A stretch of 64,000 bases of DNA from Caballeronia humi (GCF_001544475.1 NZ_FCNW02000022.1:1-64000), one strand, 5' to 3'. Counted from the first letter of the stretch, positions 25,907-35,737 are shown. Notes: generated by a model from the letters alone, not told the origin. A program made the numbers and translations.

Positions 25907-26701
25907 TTGAAGCATCTGTTTGGGCTGAATCACAAGGCCGCTGTCCTGGCGTTCGCTGCCAGCGCGGCATTCGGCGCGCACGCCGCCGACATGAAGGAAA
26001 TGCGCTTCGGCGTCGAGGCGTCGTATGCGCCGTTCGAGTCGAAGTCACCGAGCGGCGAACTGATCGGCTTCGATATCGACGTCGGCAATGCCGTCTGCGC
26101 GAAGCTGAAGGTGAAGTGCGTGTGGATCGAAAACTCGTTCGACGGCCTGATCCCGGCGCTGCAGGCGCGCAAGTTCGACGGCATCAACTCGGACATGACG
26201 ATCACCGACAAGCGCAAGACCGCAATCGATTTCACCGATCCGATCTACACGATCCCGAACCAGTTGATCGCGAAGAAGGGCAGCACCATCCAGCCGACCG
26301 TCGATGGTTTGAAGGGCAAGCATGTCGGCGTGCTGCAAGGGTCGATCCAGGAGACCTACGCGAAGGCCAAGTGGGCGCCGGCGGGCGTCGATGTGCAGTC
26401 GTATCAGGCGCAGGATCAAATCTATGCGGACCTCGCGTCGGGCCGGCTGGATGCGGCGTTCCAAGATGCCGAGGCGGCGTCGAAGGGCTTTCTGAAGATG
26501 CCGCAGGGCGCGGGGTTCGCATTCGCGGGGCCGGCTGTGTCGGATGAGAAGCTGCTCGGCGCGGGCGTGGGGTTCGGCGTGCGCAAGAACGACAAGGCGC
26601 TGAAGGAGTCGCTCAACCGGGCGCTGAAGGAACTGAAGGACGATGGCACGATCGACAAGCTCGCCGCCAAGTACTTCGATGTGAAAGTGGTGATGAAGTA
26701 A
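25907..26701 (+). CDS. Arginine/ornithine-type periplasmic binding protein
   Basis: This 264-residue periplasmic protein captures arginine, ornithine or lysine-type substrates for the ABC importer. It has a signal peptide cleaved after about residue 26 (AFGAHA/ADM) and the family-3 solute-binding pattern: EASYAPFESKSPSGELIGFDIDVGNAVC, then IPALQARKFDGINSDMTIT and a DQIYADLASGRLDAAFQD domain-2 segment. GGAGG lies eight bases before a TTG, the only start that gives the signal peptide. It is separated from the permeases by 9 kb of AST genes but completes the same uptake system. Confidence 0.9.
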   Translation: MKHLFGLNHKAAVLAFAASAAFGAHAADMKEMRFGVEASYAPFESKSPSGELIGFDIDVGNAVCAKLKVKCVWIENSFDGLIPALQARKFDGINSDMTITDKRKTAIDFTDPIYTIPNQLIAKKGSTIQPTVDGLKGKHVGVLQGSIQETYAKAKWAPAGVDVQSYQAQDQIYADLASGRLDAAFQDAEAASKGFLKMPQGAGFAFAGPAVSDEKLLGAGVGFGVRKNDKALKESLNRALKELKDDGTIDKLAAKYFDVKVVMK

Positions 26702-26720
26702 AGCTTCGCGCGTGATCGAC

Positions 26721-26756
26721 AGGAGCCGCCCGGTGTCAAAACCGGGCCAGGCTCCT
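26721..26756 (+). terminator. Hairpin after the binding-protein gene
   Basis: Nested arms AGGAGCC (26721-26727) with GGCTCCT (26750-26756) and GCCCGG (26728-26733) with CCGGGC (26742-26747) form a long stem. The T-run is short, so termination is likely but not strong. It marks the end of the arginine island. Confidence 0.6.
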
Positions 26757-26975
26757 TGTCGTCCGGTCCTGAGCCCGAATCCAGAAAAATAAGGATCGAC
26801 CTTGCATTGCGGGCGGTGCTGGGCGACGACGATCAGGCGGTCGGCATGGCGCCGATCAGCCGGCGAGCAGCGCTTCAGGCACCGCAGGTTGCGCGACGGA
26901 TCGGCGCAGGCGCCCGAATCCAGCCACGCAGTACAATATGGGGTTACGTTACCGCGATCCGCCGGACCATCCCCC

Positions 26976-28367
26976 ATGCCGCAGACTTCCTCCCCCATCA
27001 CGCCGTCGACGGCCGCCCCCAAGGTCGGCTTCGTCTCGCTCGGTTGCCCTAAGGCCCTCGTCGATTCCGAGCAGATCATCACGCAGCTGCGCGCCGAAGG
27101 CTACGAAATCTCCGGCACCTACGACGGCGCCGATCTCGTCGTCGTCAACACGTGCGGTTTCATCGACGAAGCCGTGCAGGAAAGCCTCGACGCCATCGGC
27201 GAGGCGCTGAGCGAAAACGGCAAGGTCATCGTGACCGGTTGCCTCGGCGCGAAGAAGAGCGCGAGCGGCACGGGCCTCATCGAGGAAGTGCATCCGAAGG
27301 TGCTGGCCGTCACCGGCCCGCACGCGACCAACGAAGTGATGAACGCGGTCCACACGCATCTGCCCAAGCCGCACGATCCGTTCACCGACCTCGTCCCGGC
27401 CGCCGGCATCAAGCTCACGCCGCGCCACTACGCGTATCTGAAGATTTCGGAAGGGTGCAATCACCGCTGCACGTTCTGCATCATCCCGTCGATGCGCGGC
27501 GATCTCGTCTCGCGCCCGGTCGCCGACGTCATGCTCGAAGCCGAGAATCTCTTCAAGTCGGGCGTGAAGGAACTGCTCGTCATCTCGCAAGACACGAGCG
27601 CGTACGGCGTCGACGTCAAGTACCGCACCGGCTTCTGGAACGGCAAGCCGATCAAGACGCGCATGACCGACCTCGTCGGCGCGCTCGGTGAACTCGCCGC
27701 GCAATACGGCGCGTGGGTGCGCCTGCACTACGTGTATCCGTATCCAAGCGTCGACGAAATCATTCCGATGATGGCCGAAGGCGCGCTGAAGGGTCACGTC
27801 CTCCCGTATCTCGACGTGCCGTTCCAGCACGCGCATCCGGAAGTGCTCAAGCGCATGAAGCGCCCGGCGAACGCCGAGAAGGTGCTCGAGCGCGTGCAGG
27901 CGTGGCGCAAGATGTGCCCCGACCTGACGATCCGCAGCACGTTCATCGCGGGCTTCCCCGGCGAGACGGAAGAGCAGTTCCAGACGCTGCTCGACTTCAT
28001 CCGCGTGGCGGACCTCGATCGCGTGGGCTGTTTCGCGTACTCGCCGGTCGAAGGTGCGACCGCCAATGAACTCGACGGCGCGCTCCCCGACGAAGTCCGC
28101 GAAGAGCGCCGCGCGCGCTTCATGGAACTGGCGGAGGAACTGTCGGCGGCGCGCATGAAGCGCAAGGTCGGCAAGACGCTGAAAGTGCTTGTTGACGAAG
28201 TGAGCGCCGAAGGCGGCGTCGGGCGCACGGCGGCGGACGCGCCGGAAATTGACGGTGTGGTGTACATCGCGCCGGCGACGAAGGCGTCGAAGCGTTACAA
28301 GGCGGGCGATTTCGTGTCGGTGAAAATCTCCGGCGCCGACGGCCACGATCTCTGGGGTGAGGTGTAA
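26976..28367 (+). CDS. rimO: Ribosomal protein S12 methylthiotransferase
   Basis: RimO is a radical-SAM enzyme that adds a methylthio group to the conserved aspartate of ribosomal protein S12. The 463-residue product has an N-terminal methylthiotransferase domain ([17 protein letters not shown], with further cysteines in NTCGFI and TGCLG), the radical SAM triad Cys161, Cys165 and Cys168 ([17 protein letters not shown]) and a C-terminal TRAM domain. I chose the ATG at 26976 because it gives the family N-terminus. It begins a co-directional unit with the kinase gene 3 bp downstream. Confidence 0.95.
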   Translation: MPQTSSPITPSTAAPKVGFVSLGCPKALVDSEQIITQLRAEGYEISGTYDGADLVVVNTCGFIDEAVQESLDAIGEALSENGKVIVTGCLGAKKSASGTGLIEEVHPKVLAVTGPHATNEVMNAVHTHLPKPHDPFTDLVPAAGIKLTPRHYAYLKISEGCNHRCTFCIIPSMRGDLVSRPVADVMLEAENLFKSGVKELLVISQDTSAYGVDVKYRTGFWNGKPIKTRMTDLVGALGELAAQYGAWVRLHYVYPYPSVDEIIPMMAEGALKGHVLPYLDVPFQHAHPEVLKRMKRPANAEKVLERVQAWRKMCPDLTIRSTFIAGFPGETEEQFQTLLDFIRVADLDRVGCFAYSPVEGATANELDGALPDEVREERRARFMELAEELSAARMKRKVGKTLKVLVDEVSAEGGVGRTAADAPEIDGVVYIAPATKASKRYKAGDFVSVKISGADGHDLWGEV

Positions 28368-28369
28368 CC

Positions 28370-29293
28370 ATGTCCGACACGCCGCAAGTCCTCGCGCTCG
28401 GCGAGGCGATGATCGAATTCAATCAGTCGACGGCTGGCGAGCCGACTTACCTGCAAGGCTTCGGCGGCGACGTGTCGAACTTCCTGATCGCGGCGTCGCG
28501 ACAGGGCGCGTCGGCGGGGTTCGTGTCGGCGGTCGGCAACGACCAGTTCGGGCAGTTGCTGCTCGACCTCTGGCGCACGGAGCGCGTCGATACGTCGACG
28601 GTTCGAATCGACAACAACGCGCCCACCGGCGTTTATTTTGTCTCGCACGGCGCGAACGGCCATCGTTTCGACTACCTGCGCGCGGGCTCGGCGGCGAGCC
28701 GTTACGCCGCGTCAGACTTGCCGCTCGAGGGAATCGCCGCGGCGAAGGTCGTGCATCTGTCGGGTATCAGTCTCGCGATCGGCGTGTCGGCGTGCGACGC
28801 GGCGTTCGCCGCCATCGATCACGCGCGCAGCCACGGCGTGAAGGTGAGCTTCGATACCAATCTGCGGCTGAAGCTGTGGCCGCTCGCGCGGGCGCGCGCG
28901 GTGATGCTCGAAGCGATCCGCGCGACCGACATCTGCCTGCCGAGCTGGGACGACGTGACCGATCTCACGGGCTTGACGGACAAGGACGCCATCGTCGATT
29001 TCCTGCTCGAGCTCGGGCCGAAGGTCGTGGCGCTGAAGCTCGGCAAGGAGGGCGCGTATATCGCGACGCCGGACGAGCGGCGCGTCGTGCCGGGCCGCGT
29101 GGTGCAGGCCGTCGATGCCACTGGCGCGGGCGATTGCTTCGGCGGAGCGTTCATCGCGCGGATCGTCGCGGGCGACGATCCGTTCGCGGCCGCGCGCTAC
29201 GCCAACGTGGCGGCCGGGCTGTCGACGCAGGGCTTCGGCGCTGTGGCTCCGATTCCCGATCGCGCGACGGTCGAACGGGCGCTGGCCGAGTGA
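28370..29293 (+). CDS. kdgK: PfkB family sugar kinase, probable KDG kinase
   Basis: This 307-residue ribokinase-fold enzyme probably phosphorylates 2-keto-3-deoxygluconate. The PfkB signatures are GFGGDVSNFLIAASRQG near residue 30 and DATGAGDCFGGAFIARI with the catalytic Asp near residue 250. The FDTNLRLKLWP segment and LRAGSAASRY are typical of KDG kinases. No other Entner-Doudoroff or uronate genes flank it, so the substrate is inferred from motifs. Its start is two bases after the rimO stop, suggesting coupled translation. Confidence 0.75.
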   Translation: MSDTPQVLALGEAMIEFNQSTAGEPTYLQGFGGDVSNFLIAASRQGASAGFVSAVGNDQFGQLLLDLWRTERVDTSTVRIDNNAPTGVYFVSHGANGHRFDYLRAGSAASRYAASDLPLEGIAAAKVVHLSGISLAIGVSACDAAFAAIDHARSHGVKVSFDTNLRLKLWPLARARAVMLEAIRATDICLPSWDDVTDLTGLTDKDAIVDFLLELGPKVVALKLGKEGAYIATPDERRVVPGRVVQAVDATGAGDCFGGAFIARIVAGDDPFAAARYANVAAGLSTQGFGAVAPIPDRATVERALAE

Positions 29294-29332
29294 TAAGATG
29301 ATTAGTATCAGAAACCAATGATGGAGACAAAA

Positions 29333-30517
29333 ATGCAACGTGAAGTCGTGGTGGTGAGCGGTGTGCGGACGGCAATCGGTGACTTCGGCGGCGCGTTGAA
29401 AGACTTCGCCCCGACCGATCTCGGCGCGCGCGTCGTGCGTGAGGCGCTGTCGCGCGCGAACGTGTCGGGCGAGGACGTCGGGCACGTGGTGTTCGGCAAC
29501 GTCGTCCATACGGAGCCGAAGGACATGTACCTCGCGCGCGTCGCGGCGCTGAACGGCGGCGTCGCGCAGCACGCGCCCGCGCTGACCGTCAACCGCCTGT
29601 GTGGCTCGGGATTGCAGGCGATCGTCTCGGCGGCGCAGTCGATCCTGCTCGGTGACGCCGATATCGCGATCGGCGGCGGCGCGGAAAGCATGAGCCGCGC
29701 GCCTTACATCATGCCGTCGGCGCGCTTCGGCCAGCGCATGGGCGACGCGCGCGTCATCGACATGATGCTCGGCGCGCTCAACGATCCGTTCGACAAGATC
29801 CACATGGGCGTGACGGCGGAAAACGTCGCGGGCAAGTACGGCATCACGCGCGAAGCACAGGACGCCCTCGCGCTGGAATCGCACCGGCGCGCGGCGAACG
29901 CAATCAAGGAAGGCTATTTCAAGGACCAGATCCTGCCGATCACGATCGCCTCGAAGAAGGGTGACACCGTCTTCGATCAGGACGAACACGTCCGCCTGAA
30001 CGCGACTATCGATGATTTCTCGAAACTCAAGACCGTGTTCGCGAAGGAAAACGGCACGGTGACGGCGGGCAACGCGTCGGGCATCAACGACGCGGCGGCG
30101 GCTGTCGTGCTGATGGAGCGCAGCGTCGCGGAAAAGCGCGGCGCGAAGCCGCTCGCGCGCCTGGTCGCTTACGCGCACGCGGGCGTCGATCCGAAGTTCA
30201 TGGGCATCGGCCCGGTGCCGGCGTCGAAGAAGGCGCTGGAGCGCGCGGGGCTGACCGTCGCCGACCTCGACGTGATCGAAGCCAACGAGGCTTTCGCCGC
30301 GCAGGCGTGCGCGGTCACGAACGAATTGCAGCTCGATCCGTCGAAGGTCAATCCGAACGGCTCGGGCATCTCGCTCGGCCATCCGATCGGCGCGACCGGC
30401 GCCTTGATCACGGTCAAGGCGTTGTATGAGTTGCAGCGCATCGGCGGGCGCTATGCGCTGGTGACGATGTGCATCGGCGGCGGACAGGGCATTGCGGCGA
30501 TCTTCGAGCGCATTTGA
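29333..30517 (+). CDS. bktB: Beta-ketothiolase BktB
   Basis: BktB condenses acyl-CoA with acetyl-CoA and, in Cupriavidus, supplies C5 and longer units for PHA copolymers. The 394-residue thiolase has the nucleophile Cys90 (VNRLCGSGLQA), His350 (SLGHPIGATG) and Cys380 (TMCIGGGQG), at the same positions as in Cupriavidus necator BktB, which its whole sequence resembles closely. GGAG precedes the ATG at 29333, which I prefer to an ATG 15 bases upstream. It lies on the same chromosome arm as phaB-phaR. Confidence 0.88.
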   Translation: MQREVVVVSGVRTAIGDFGGALKDFAPTDLGARVVREALSRANVSGEDVGHVVFGNVVHTEPKDMYLARVAALNGGVAQHAPALTVNRLCGSGLQAIVSAAQSILLGDADIAIGGGAESMSRAPYIMPSARFGQRMGDARVIDMMLGALNDPFDKIHMGVTAENVAGKYGITREAQDALALESHRRAANAIKEGYFKDQILPITIASKKGDTVFDQDEHVRLNATIDDFSKLKTVFAKENGTVTAGNASGINDAAAAVVLMERSVAEKRGAKPLARLVAYAHAGVDPKFMGIGPVPASKKALERAGLTVADLDVIEANEAFAAQACAVTNELQLDPSKVNPNGSGISLGHPIGATGALITVKALYELQRIGGRYALVTMCIGGGQGIAAIFERI

Positions 30518-30534
30518 GCCAAGGAAACAAACGG

Positions 30535-31182
30535 ATGATGCAGAAGCACACGGTGGCAATCGGTCAGGCAAGACTAGGCGTGATAGCGGCGCTTGCGGCG
30601 TTATCGCTCCTCGCGGGCTGCAACTCGCCGATGCCGCCGGGAGGCTCATCTTCGGCCGCCACCGAAAAAACCGACGACGTGATCGGCGCGAACAAGGCGA
30701 TCGCCGCGCTCGCGCTGCCGCCCGTCAAGCCGCTCGCGCCGAACCCGGAATACGCGCGCTTTCCGCGCTATGTGGGCACGCTCGGCGGCCGTCAGGTCGA
30801 GATGAAGCTCGGCGCGAAAACCGACGAGGCGTCGGGGATTCATGGCGAATACAAGTTCGTGGGCAGTCCGTCGGTGATCCTGGTCGCGGGTGATCGCGAC
30901 GGCGACGCGCTCGAAATCGAGGAATCGAACGACGGCACGCACATCACCGGCAACTGGATCGGCAAGTTCGCGTCGGACGGCAGTGTCTCGGGCGAGCGCA
31001 TGAATGCCGACGATTCCGACCCGCAGCCGTTCGACCTGCGCCCGGCGGTGGCGGGCGTGACGGTGCCGGCCAACCGCGAGCCGAAAGCCGCTGCGCCTTC
31101 GCTGGAACCTGCGCCCCCGGCGGTGAAAGCTCCGCCGCGCAATGCCGTCGGCGGCACGAGCAACGTGATCATCGGCGAATAA
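30535..31182 (+). CDS. Putative lipoprotein of unknown function
   Basis: The 215-residue product has a lipoprotein signal, MMQKHTVAIGQARLGVIAAL then LSLLAGC, with the acylated Cys29. The mature part has a disordered Pro/Ala-rich start, a compact beta-rich centre (RYVGTLGGRQVEMKLGAK, GEYKFVGSPSVILVAGDRDGD) and a Pro/Ala-rich tail. I do not recognise a family. It starts 17 bp after bktB and is followed by a strong terminator, so it is the last gene of the rimO-kdgK-bktB run. Confidence 0.75.
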   Translation: MMQKHTVAIGQARLGVIAALAALSLLAGCNSPMPPGGSSSAATEKTDDVIGANKAIAALALPPVKPLAPNPEYARFPRYVGTLGGRQVEMKLGAKTDEASGIHGEYKFVGSPSVILVAGDRDGDALEIEESNDGTHITGNWIGKFASDGSVSGERMNADDSDPQPFDLRPAVAGVTVPANREPKAAAPSLEPAPPAVKAPPRNAVGGTSNVIIGE

Positions 31183-31221
31183 CCGGCGCGCAGTGCAGCG
31201 TTGCATCGAATGAAACGTGAC

Positions 31222-31253
31222 ACGCCATCGAACTTTGTTCGATGGCGTTTTTT
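31222..31253 (+). terminator. Intrinsic terminator before metC
   Basis: A perfect 12-bp stem (31222-31233 with 31237-31248) has a TTT loop and is followed by five further T residues. It closes the rimO to lipoprotein unit. Confidence 0.88.
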
Positions 31254-31280
31254 CTCCTAGTAATCAGAATCCATCACGCC

Positions 31281-32480
31281 ATGACCGACTCCAGCAACAA
31301 GGCACCGAAGCACGGACAACAGACCCGCATCGTTCATCCCGACGACAACCTGACTCCTGGTTTCGAAGCGTTCCCGGTGCCCGTCACGCGCGCATCGACG
31401 ATCGTCTTTCCGAACCTCGCCGCGATGCGCCAGCTTGTCTGGAGCGACGACTCGCAGTGGCGCTACGGCCTGCACGGCACGCCCACGACGATCACGCTCG
31501 CCCAGCGCATCGCCGCGATCGAGGGCGGCGAACACGCGCTGTTGCAGCCGTCGGGGTTGTCGGCGATATCGAACGTGTACTTCGGTTTCGTGAAATCGGG
31601 CGACCACGTGCTCGTGCCGGATAACGCGTATTCGCCGAATCGCGAGCACGCGGACTGGCTCGTCGCCGACTACGGCATCGAAGTGACCTACTACGATCCG
31701 ATGATCGGCGCGGGTATCGCGGACCTGATCAAGAGCAACACGAAGCTGATCTGGGTCGAGGCGCCCGGCTCGGTGACGATGGAAGTGCAGGACGTGCCCG
31801 CGATCGCGGCGGTGGCCCGCGCGCGCGGCATCGTCACGGCAATGGACAACACGTATTCGGCGGGGCTCGCGTTCAAACCGTTCGAGCATGGTGTCGATAT
31901 CTCGGTGCAGGCGCTCTCGAAGTACCAGTCGGGCGGCAGCGACATTTTGATGGGCGCGACGATCACCGTCGAGCGCGAGTTGCACATGAAGTTGAAGCGC
32001 GCGCGGATGCGTCTGGGGATCGGCGTGTCGTCGGATGACTGCTCGCTCGTCTTGCGCAGCCTGCCTTCGATGACCCTGCGCTACGCCGCGCACGACCGCA
32101 CCGCGCTGGCGCTGGCGCAGTGGCTGAAGACGCGTCCGGAAGTCGCGGCGGTGCTGCATCCGGCCATCGACGATTGTTTGGGGCACGAGTTTTACGCGCG
32201 CGATTTCAAGGGCGGCGCGGGCGGGCTCTTCTCGTTCGTGTTCGACAAGCGCTACAGCGCGCAACAGGTCGATGCGTTCGTGGAAGCGCTGGAGTTGTTT
32301 GACATTGGCTGGAGCTGGGGCGGCTCGCACAGCCTCGCGATGCCTTACAAGATCGGCGCGATGCGCACCGCGGTGAAGTGGCCGCACGAGGGCGTGCTGG
32401 TGCGGTTCTTCGTCGGACTGGAGGATGAGGCCGATTTGCGCGGCGATATCGAACGGGCGATGGGGAAGGCGTTCGCTTAA
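31281..32480 (+). CDS. metC: Cystathionine beta-lyase
   Basis: This 399-residue PLP enzyme of the Cys/Met metabolism family cleaves cystathionine to homocysteine, pyruvate and ammonia. Visible features are the YGLHGTPTTITLAQRIAAIEGG opening, LQPSGLSAIS, AMDNTYSAGLAFKP and the Schiff-base Lys214 in QALSKYQSGGSD. The tail (FVGLEDEADLRGDIERAM) matches MetC and related gamma-family enzymes. I place the start at the ATG at 31281, after the terminator hairpin, rather than at an upstream in-frame codon inside the hairpin. It is convergent with serB. Confidence 0.88.
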   Translation: MTDSSNKAPKHGQQTRIVHPDDNLTPGFEAFPVPVTRASTIVFPNLAAMRQLVWSDDSQWRYGLHGTPTTITLAQRIAAIEGGEHALLQPSGLSAISNVYFGFVKSGDHVLVPDNAYSPNREHADWLVADYGIEVTYYDPMIGAGIADLIKSNTKLIWVEAPGSVTMEVQDVPAIAAVARARGIVTAMDNTYSAGLAFKPFEHGVDISVQALSKYQSGGSDILMGATITVERELHMKLKRARMRLGIGVSSDDCSLVLRSLPSMTLRYAAHDRTALALAQWLKTRPEVAAVLHPAIDDCLGHEFYARDFKGGAGGLFSFVFDKRYSAQQVDAFVEALELFDIGWSWGGSHSLAMPYKIGAMRTAVKWPHEGVLVRFFVGLEDEADLRGDIERAMGKAFA

Positions 32481-32505
32481 AAGCGCGTTCAATATGAGGG
32501 AGGCG

Positions 32506-33345
32506 TCAGAACAAACGTAGCAGGCCGTCCAGCCCGACGAAGTTGAACGCCACGCTTGCCGCCTCCCGCACCACCGGCTTCGCCCGAAACGCCACCGACA
32601 ACCCTGCTTCCGCCATCATCTTCAGGTCGTTGGAGCCGTCGCCCATCGCGATGGCGCGTTGCGGATCGATGCCGATCGTCGCGCACGTTTCGCGCAGCGT
32701 TCGCGCCTTGACCTCGGCGTTCACGATCTCGCCGATCACCTTTCCGGTCAGCTTCCCGTCGACGATTTCGAGCGTATTTGCGCGCGTGAAATCGAGGCCG
32801 AGGCGCGCTTTCAGCTTCTCGGTGAAGAACGTGAAGCCGCCTGAGACGAGCAGCGTCTTCAACCCGGCCGCGCGCGCTCCCGCGAGCATCGTCTCCGCAC
32901 CCGGCGACAGGTGCAGCCGTTCCTCATAAACGCGTTCCAGAGCGTTCGCGTCGAGGCCTTTCAACAGCGCGACGCGGCGCGTCAGGCTTTCGTTGAAGTC
33001 CTTGATCTCGCCGCGCATCGACGCTTCCGTGATCGCCGCGACTTCCGCCTTCAGTCCGCAAAAGTCCGCAATTTCATCGATACATTCGATCGTGATCAGC
33101 GTCGAATCCATGTCCATCGCGACGAGGCCGAAATCCGCAAGACCCGCGCCTGGCGCGACGAACGCGTAGTCGAGCGCGTGCGTGCCGCAGTACGCGTCGA
33201 TGTCGGGGCGCTGCAGCGGATCGGCGCCGATGAAGCGCACGAGCGTGTCGTCGGCGCGCGCGGTTTGCGTCGAGCGGGCGAGGGCGGCGAGCGGCTTGAG
33301 ATGCGCGTCGGCGATCGGGGAAGGGCTTTGGACGACGAGGTTCAT
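32506..33345 (-). CDS. serB: Phosphoserine phosphatase
   Basis: SerB removes phosphate from O-phosphoserine in the last step of serine synthesis. The 279-residue HAD hydrolase has an N-terminal regulatory-like domain and the catalytic core with nucleophile Asp78 and Asp80 (VAMDMDSTLITIECIDE), motif II LLVSGGFTFF and motif IV GDGSNDLKMM. I chose ATG 33345 (MNLVVQSPSP); an extension to 33381 is not supported. It is divergent from the P450 gene, and a CCATT-GT-AATGG inverted repeat (33382-33393) lies in the shared region. Confidence 0.93.
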   Translation of the reverse strand: MNLVVQSPSPIADAHLKPLAALARSTQTARADDTLVRFIGADPLQRPDIDAYCGTHALDYAFVAPGAGLADFGLVAMDMDSTLITIECIDEIADFCGLKAEVAAITEASMRGEIKDFNESLTRRVALLKGLDANALERVYEERLHLSPGAETMLAGARAAGLKTLLVSGGFTFFTEKLKARLGLDFTRANTLEIVDGKLTGKVIGEIVNAEVKARTLRETCATIGIDPQRAIAMGDGSNDLKMMAEAGLSVAFRAKPVVREAASVAFNFVGLDGLLRLF

Positions 33346-33462
33346 GGAGAGCGCTGTAAAAATGCGTGGAGGCGAGACCATCCATTGTAATGGTGCGGAC
33401 CGATGGCGGACCTGCGCGCACGGCCGCTATGATGCGCAAAAACGATCGAACCGGAGACATCG

Positions 33463-34692
33463 ATGAATTCCGCCGCACCCGCTGTCGAACTCGCTCGGGC
33501 ATTCGACCTGCGCCGCCTCGACGCCTCGTTCTACGCCGATCCGTATCCGGTCTACGACGCGCTGCGCACGCACGAACCGGTGAAGCGCATGCCGGACGGT
33601 TCGCTCTTCCTCACGCGCTATCGCGACATCCAGGCCGTGTATCGCGACGCGAAGGCGTTCAGTTCCGACAAGACCGTCGAGTTCGGCCCGAAGTACGGCC
33701 CATCGACGCCGCTCTACGCGCATCACACGACGAGCCTCGTCTTCAACGACGCCCCGCGCCACACGCGCGTGCGCAAGCTGATCGCGGGCGCGTTGACGGC
33801 GCGCGCGATCGCGGCGATGGAGCCGGGTTTGATCGCGCTCGTCGACGGCCTGCTGGATCGCGCACAGGAACGCGGCCAGTTCGACCTGATCGACGGTTTC
33901 GCGTCGGCGATTCCGGTCGAAGTGATCGGCAACCTGCTCGACGTGCCGCACGACGAGCGCGAACCGCTGCGCGACTGGTCGCTCGCGATTCTCGGCGCGC
34001 TGGAGCCCTCGCTGACGGCGGATCAGGAAGCGCGCGGCAATCGCGCGGTGAGCGAATTCATCGAATATCTGAAGGTGCTGGTGAAAAAGCGCCGGGCGCG
34101 TCCCGGCGATCCGCAACACGACGTGCTCACGCGCCTGATCCAGGGCGAAGCCGACGGCGAGCGTCTCGATGAAGCCGAACTGCTGCACAACTGCATCTTC
34201 ATCCTGAACGCGGGCCACGAGACGACGACGAACCTGATCGGCAACGGTCTCGTGCTGCTCGCGGCTTGGCCCGGCGAACGCGAGCGGCTGCGGCGCGAGC
34301 CGGCGCTTCTGGACAGCGCGATCGAGGAGTGCCTGCGCTTCGAGAGTTCGAACCAGCTCGGCAACCGGATCGCGGCCGCGGATACGTCGATCGGCGACAC
34401 GCCCGTCGCGCGCGGGACGCCGGTGACACTGTGCATCGGCGCGGCCAATCGCGATCCTGCGCAGTTTCCCGAGCCGGATCGCTTCGATATCGGCCGCGAG
34501 CCGAACCGGCATCTCGCGTTCGGCTTCGGGATTCACCAGTGCGCGGGGTTGTCGCTCGCGCGGCTGGAGGCGCGCATTGCGATCGGGCGGTTTATTGAAC
34601 GCTTTCCGGAATATCGCGTGGCCGGCGAGCCGAAGCGCGCGGCGCGGGCGCGCTTTCGCGGATTCGTCAGCGTTCCTGTTGCGCTCGTTTGA
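33463..34692 (+). CDS. Cytochrome P450
   Basis: This 409-residue soluble bacterial P450 has the oxygen-activation I-helix NAGHETTTNLIGNG, the K-helix ExxR in EECLRFE, and the heme-binding loop FGFGIHQCAGLSLARLE with thiolate Cys360. It resembles CYP107-like and related families that hydroxylate small molecules, but the substrate is not clear. No ferredoxin or reductase is adjacent. CCGGAGAC precedes the ATG. It ends 6 bp from the convergent LysR gene. Confidence 0.92.
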   Translation: MNSAAPAVELARAFDLRRLDASFYADPYPVYDALRTHEPVKRMPDGSLFLTRYRDIQAVYRDAKAFSSDKTVEFGPKYGPSTPLYAHHTTSLVFNDAPRHTRVRKLIAGALTARAIAAMEPGLIALVDGLLDRAQERGQFDLIDGFASAIPVEVIGNLLDVPHDEREPLRDWSLAILGALEPSLTADQEARGNRAVSEFIEYLKVLVKKRRARPGDPQHDVLTRLIQGEADGERLDEAELLHNCIFILNAGHETTTNLIGNGLVLLAAWPGERERLRREPALLDSAIEECLRFESSNQLGNRIAAADTSIGDTPVARGTPVTLCIGAANRDPAQFPEPDRFDIGREPNRHLAFGFGIHQCAGLSLARLEARIAIGRFIERFPEYRVAGEPKRAARARFRGFVSVPVALV

Positions 34693-34698
34693 CCGGAT

Positions 34699-35640
34699 TC
34701 AACGCATCACACGCGCCGGATCGACATCCCAATAAGGCGGCTCGCCGAAGCGCCCGGTCAGGAAGTCGATGAACGCGAGCGTCTTCGGCGGCACGAACGC
34801 GCGGCTCGGATACACCGCCCAGATCGCGACGGTTTCCGCGAGCGGATAGTCGTCGAGCACGGTCACGAGTTCACCGCTCGCGATCAATGGCGCGACGCTC
34901 CACGTCGACTTGAGGCCGATGCCGAAGCCCGCCGCGAGCGCATCGCGGATCACCTCGCCGTTGTCCGTCACGAGCCGCCCCGAAACGCGCACGTCGATCG
35001 TGCCCGCTGGCGTGACGAAGGCCCAGTTGCGCTGATCGGCGAGGATCACGCATTCATGCTGCGCGAGATCGGCCGGATGGCGCGGCGTGCCATGCGCGGC
35101 CAGATACGCCGGCGACGCGCAGAGCACGCGCCGGTTGGTCGCGAGCTTGCGGGCAACGAGCGTCGAATCCTTCAGCGCGCCGATGCGGATCGCGAGGTCG
35201 ATGCCTTCGTCGACGAGATCGACGAGCTGGTCCGTCAGCCGCAATTCGAGCGACACGCCCGGAAACTGTCGCAAAAACGCGGGAATCAGCGGCGAAACGT
35301 GCTGCCGCCCAAGCGACGACGGCATCGTCACGCGCAGTCGTCCGTGCGGCTCGGCGAGCGCACGTCCGACCGATGCGCGGGCGGCATCGGCGGCATCGAG
35401 CAGTTGCCGCGCATGCGCGGCGAAGATTTCGCCTTCCTGCGTCATGCTCACGCGGCGCGTCGTGCGATGCAGAAGGCGCGCGCCGAGCGTGCGTTCGAGC
35501 GCGGCGAGCCGTGCGCTCGCCGCCGCCGCGGACAACCCGAACTCGCGCCCCGCCGACGATACGTTCGCCAGCGCAGCCGCGCGCACGAATAGCGCGACGT
35601 CGAGGAGATCGAGGCGGGAAGTATCGCCGGGGACTGTCAT
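34699..35640 (-). CDS. LysR family transcriptional regulator
   Basis: The 313-residue product has an N-terminal winged helix-turn-helix (LLDVALFVRAAALANVSSAGREFGLSAAAASARLAALERTLGARLL) and a C-terminal type-2 periplasmic-binding-like effector domain starting near residue 95. The repeated form ATMPSSLGRQHVSPLIPAFL and NDAGFGIGLKST-like segments fit the CrgA/DsdC-like group. It is divergent from the oxidoreductase at 35738 across 97 bp, the usual arrangement for a LysR regulator and its target. Confidence 0.93.
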   Translation of the reverse strand: MTVPGDTSRLDLLDVALFVRAAALANVSSAGREFGLSAAAASARLAALERTLGARLLHRTTRRVSMTQEGEIFAAHARQLLDAADAARASVGRALAEPHGRLRVTMPSSLGRQHVSPLIPAFLRQFPGVSLELRLTDQLVDLVDEGIDLAIRIGALKDSTLVARKLATNRRVLCASPAYLAAHGTPRHPADLAQHECVILADQRNWAFVTPAGTIDVRVSGRLVTDNGEVIRDALAAGFGIGLKSTWSVAPLIASGELVTVLDDYPLAETVAIWAVYPSRAFVPPKTLAFIDFLTGRFGEPPYWDVDPARVMR

Positions 35641-35737
35641 TTTCTTGTTTTGCCGAATAATGTTTCAGCGATTATGACGGTTTTCAAAGAGGAAAGATCG
35701 GCTTAGGATCGACTCCAGAACATCTATCGGAGCCACC

